Shown: one piece after another, positions 6,487 through 8,136 of the stretch
How positions within the stretch are numbered: position 1 is the stretch's first letter
Layout: each line of letters starts with the position of its first letter
Source of the DNA: Anaerolineales bacterium
GTDB lineage: Bacteria > Chloroflexota > Anaerolineae > Anaerolineales > E44-bin32
Length of the DNA stretch: 8,136 nt
Direction: 5' to 3'
NCBI GenBank assembly: GCA_011772595.1
Contig: WVZH01000326.1
Span: 228,321 to 236,456, forward strand
The notes under the pieces: model-generated
What the model was told of the DNA's origin: nothing
The model's database searches: none
What the model saw: the letters and a program-made list of their open reading frames with translations, nothing else
Position numbers and translations under genes: made by a program

Positions 6487-6963
6487 CTATTCACTCCCGG
6501 AGAAAGATGCGCTGGTGGGTGATTCTCCCTCAACAATCCAATGAAGGGCTCTCGCTCTTGCCATCAATTCACCGCTCGCATTTCGAACGTCTGCACTGAA
6601 GATAAGTCGGCGACCCTTACGTTCCAACAATCGTGCTTCGACGATTATGTGCTCAAGATCGAGTGTAATCGGTCGGCTATACTTCACTTCTAATCGCCGG
6701 GTGACATTTTCAGATGCCACAAGCATACTGAGTGGCCCAAATGTGTTGTCAACCGCCGCAGCAACCATTCCCCCCTGCATCGAGCCGTACGGATTGAGAT
6801 TCTCCTTGAGAACGGGAAACCGGGTGGTTAATGAGCCTTTCTCAAGATCGAAATCCAAGAATTCACCCTGCATGGTAATGAAGACCGGTGGTGGAATGAG
6901 ATAATTCTCTATTCGATCTCCGAGCTTCTTATGCAGTAAATCCACAATCGAAGACAGCAACAC
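6487..6963 (-). CDS. PaaI-type hotdog-fold thioesterase
   Basis: This 158-residue protein has the single hotdog fold of the PaaI/4HBT family, which hydrolyses acyl-CoA thioesters in the cytoplasm. The active-site helix region reads NPYGSMQGGMVAAAVDN at 57-73. It matches the family consensus (N-x-x-G-x-x-H-G-G-x-x-A-x-x-x-D) with D72 kept, but Gln63 stands where the common His would be. The later strands LEVKYSRPI (91-99) and IIVEARLLERKGRRLIFSAD (106-125) fit the fold. The likely start is GTG at 6963 with a weak GGGGTG ribosome site. The coenzyme A substrate is unknown. It begins 20 bp after the broken VOC gene and may once have shared a transcript with it. Confidence 0.84.
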   Translation of the reverse strand: MLLSSIVDLLHKKLGDRIENYLIPPPVFITMQGEFLDFDLEKGSLTTRFPVLKENLNPYGSMQGGMVAAAVDNTFGPLSMLVASENVTRRLEVKYSRPITLDLEHIIVEARLLERKGRRLIFSADVRNASGELMARARALHWIVEGESPTSASFSGSE

Positions 6964-6982
6964 AATTCACACCCCATTCTCT

Positions 6983-7446
6983 CTACAAGTTTCGATGAGG
7001 GTCTTTCGATATCGGGAATAAAAGTAAATCACGATGCACACGATTATGCAAAGCATACGATGAGGGAATCTTCTTGAGTTCTAAGACATTTCCTTCCGGA
7101 TCGATAAACTTTGCCTGTCATGTGTATTCATATTCTCCGAGGTCACCGTGGAGTTTAACACCCTTACTGCGCAGCTCTCCGTGTGATCGCTTGAGATGCT
7201 TGACGTGGATTCCAACGATCATGGATCGTTGCTCAGGTGATTTTGTCGCGTCGGAACGCCTCCCCCCGCTAAAAGCTCTAAAAGCCGTCCATTCCCGGCA
7301 TCGAAATGCGCCCGACCATCGTCTCGATCTAGCAACTCGAGCCCGAGGACATCCCCATAGAAATGAATCGAGCTCTCCATGTCCTCGACAAATAAACCGC
7401 TACAATTCATCCCTTTAACTTCCACCTTTCTCCTGGTGAATGTCAT
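6983..7446 (-). pseudogene. Broken VOC/glyoxalase-family protein
   Basis: The first frame (7446 to 7219) encodes the N-terminal half of a vicinal-oxygen-chelate domain: an LFVEDMESSIHFYGDVLGLELL helix-strand and a LLELLAGG strand with a probable metal-ligand Glu. It then runs into a TGA at 7219-7221. A different frame (offset by one missing base) continues the domain with MIVGIHVKHL, ELRSKGVKL and finally AKFIDPEGNVLELKK, which carries the second Glu ligand. The frames meet near the six-G run at 7262-7267 (C on the plus strand), the likely indel site. The second frame also has an in-frame TGA at 7118-7120, just before AKFIDPEGN. The domain ends near 7065 and the frame closes at 6983. Two independent lesions argue for a true pseudogene rather than a single sequencing error. 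An alternative start is the ATG at 7410. Confidence 0.8.
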
Positions 7447-7459
7447 CAGTTGTTCCCCC

Positions 7460-7475
7460 GCTCGCAGCTACGAGC
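7460..7475. repeat. Short palindrome before the broken VOC gene
   Basis: GCTCG and CGAGC flank a 6-nt centre on the plus strand (7460-7475). The palindrome ends 13 nt before the ATG at 7446, directly next to the purine-rich ribosome site of the VOC gene. It could be a small operator or an mRNA hairpin that masks translation, but a 5-bp stem is weak evidence. Confidence 0.2.
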
Positions 7476-7503
7476 ATTTCCATTACTCGACCCCAATCCC
7501 ACA

Positions 7504-7755
7504 CTATTCTGGGTGCGACCTGGGACATCTTAGCAACGCGAATCCCGCCCACATCATATTAATTGGTATGGATAGCAGTATTAAAAAGCTGGTCAACTCA
7601 AATTGGAAAACATAAAAATTCGTTGCAATGATTAGGGTTCCTGTCAATAGTACGGCCAAGCGGGAGCGTTCCATAAGCCGGGCGATGTAAATCCACGCTA
7701 CGATGAGATAAATCATCCCTAAGAGGAAACTAAAGAAATCGACGAGGAAATCCAT
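7504..7755 (-). CDS. Small membrane protein of unknown function
   Basis: I do not recognise a family. From the ATG at 7755 the protein is 83 residues and almost wholly hydrophobic, with three probable membrane helices at about 4-24, 33-50 and 56-75. The first loop is basic (RLMERSR at 26-32), which by the positive-inside rule would be cytoplasmic, and the tail ends in a short polar RCPRSHPE. The strong hydrophobic pattern over the whole frame and the absence of stops support a real gene. A longer reading from a TTG at 7791 adds 12 residues. Neither start has a Shine-Dalgarno; a TATATT at 7770-7775 could serve a short-leader transcript from the ATG. It lies 57 bp before the broken VOC gene, on the same strand. 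Confidence 0.55.
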   Translation of the reverse strand: MDFLVDFFSFLLGMIYLIVAWIYIARLMERSRLAVLLTGTLIIATNFYVFQFELTSFLILLSIPINMMWAGFALLRCPRSHPE

Positions 7756-7992
7756 TATGCTGCTGTGGAAATATACAATCAAGCCGAGCAAGCAGAAAAA
7801 TCAATACTCAGGTTGACAGCGCCTATCACCCCGCACAACGCTATGGCTATACGCAGTTTTTTGCCGTTATTCTCTGGGAGGCGTCATCATAAGCGGTAAA
7901 GGCGCTCGAAACCCACTCTCTAGCTAGTTACTCCAGACCGAGTGCAGAAACAGTCACATCGAAATCGCATGAGCACCCGCCAGGATCTCATG

Positions 7993-8026
7993 CAACGAAG
8001 ACCAGCGAATTACGCCCCCTTCGTTG
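7993..8026. repeat. 8-bp inverted repeat spanning the DUF1801 gene stop codon
   Basis: CAACGAAG at 7993-8000 is exactly complementary to CTTCGTTG at 8019-8026, leaving an 18-nt loop that contains the TAA of the partial gene (8010-8012). Outer GATC-containing arms (GGATC near 7983 and 8026-8030) could lengthen it with a bulge. No T-run follows on the minus strand, so it is not a standard intrinsic terminator, but its position at a gene end suggests an mRNA 3'-end hairpin. Confidence 0.4.
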
Positions 8027-8136
8027 GATCCCCCTTTTCGAAGTTCAAGCGAACGGCCTGTCTCACAAAGTCACCCAACGCTTGCTCATCGATGTCTTCG
8101 ACGCTGGTGAGTTTAATGTGTCGCATTTTGTCCCCG
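8010..8136 (-). CDS. C-terminal end of a DUF1801-type protein (partial)
   Basis: The last 41 codons of a gene enter the window from the right edge and stop with TAA at 8010-8012. They read GDKMRHIKL, then SVEDID, then a helix ALGDFVRQAVRLN and a short polar tail. The 'G-K-x-MRH-x-K-hydrophobic ... EDID ... A' pattern is what I recall at the C-terminus of DUF1801-domain proteins, small cytoplasmic proteins of poorly defined role. Only this tail is visible, so the catalytic or binding core and the start cannot be assessed. The ATG at 8124-8126 is internal to the conserved pattern and is probably not the start. Confidence 0.65.
   Translation of the reverse strand, partial: GDKMRHIKLTSVEDIDEQALGDFVRQAVRLNFEKGDPTKGA

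Overview
The window is a single-strand block: every gene I can support is read from the minus strand, right to left. I see no tRNA, rRNA, CRISPR array, insertion sequence, transposase, integrase or phage gene. Base composition is near balanced and even by eye. The best hint of lineage is the lipoprotein at 5121-6251. After its lipobox it has a short acidic/alanine stretch and a Pro/Thr-rich linker leading into PD40-type beta-propeller repeats, a layout very common in Chloroflexota (Anaerolineae-like) genomes. A near-perfect -10 box directly before the HAD start codon would also suit a lineage that uses leaderless mRNAs. I treat this assignment as an inference of moderate strength.

Layout in transcription order. 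8136-8010: the C-terminal end of a DUF1801-type protein, cut by the window edge. 7755-7504: a small three-helix membrane protein of unknown function. 7446-6983: a broken VOC/glyoxalase-like gene with a frameshift at a G6 run and an in-frame TGA. 6963-6487: a PaaI-type hotdog thioesterase. 6251-5121: the beta-propeller lipoprotein. 5074-4163: a nitrilase-superfamily amidohydrolase with an intact Glu-Lys-Cys triad. 4153-3608: an HExxH putative metallopeptidase starting 9 bp after it. 3508-2558: a two-domain GNAT acetyltransferase. 2484-1813: a HAD-IB-type phosphatase. 1781-1532: a decayed GNAT gene. 1311-700: an ICMT/PEMT-type membrane methyltransferase. 685-50: a soluble class I SAM-dependent methyltransferase.

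The tight pairs that look co-transcribed are lipoprotein-amidohydrolase-metallopeptidase (gaps of 46 and 9 bp) and the two methyltransferases (14-44 bp, depending on the start used). The rest is a loose row of small, broadly distributed accessory enzymes (acetyltransferases, hydrolases, thioesterase, VOC) with gaps of 20-250 bp and no visible single pathway. No gap exceeds 300 bases. The larger ones (about 1312-1531, 6252-6486 and 7756-8009) hold no gene I can support.

No clear new multi-gene system is evident. The most useful observations are two pseudogenes that simple ORF calling would report as short intact proteins, the unusual active-site residues in the HAD and hotdog proteins, the amidohydrolase-metallopeptidase pair, the paired methyltransferases, and a few short inverted or repeated sequences.
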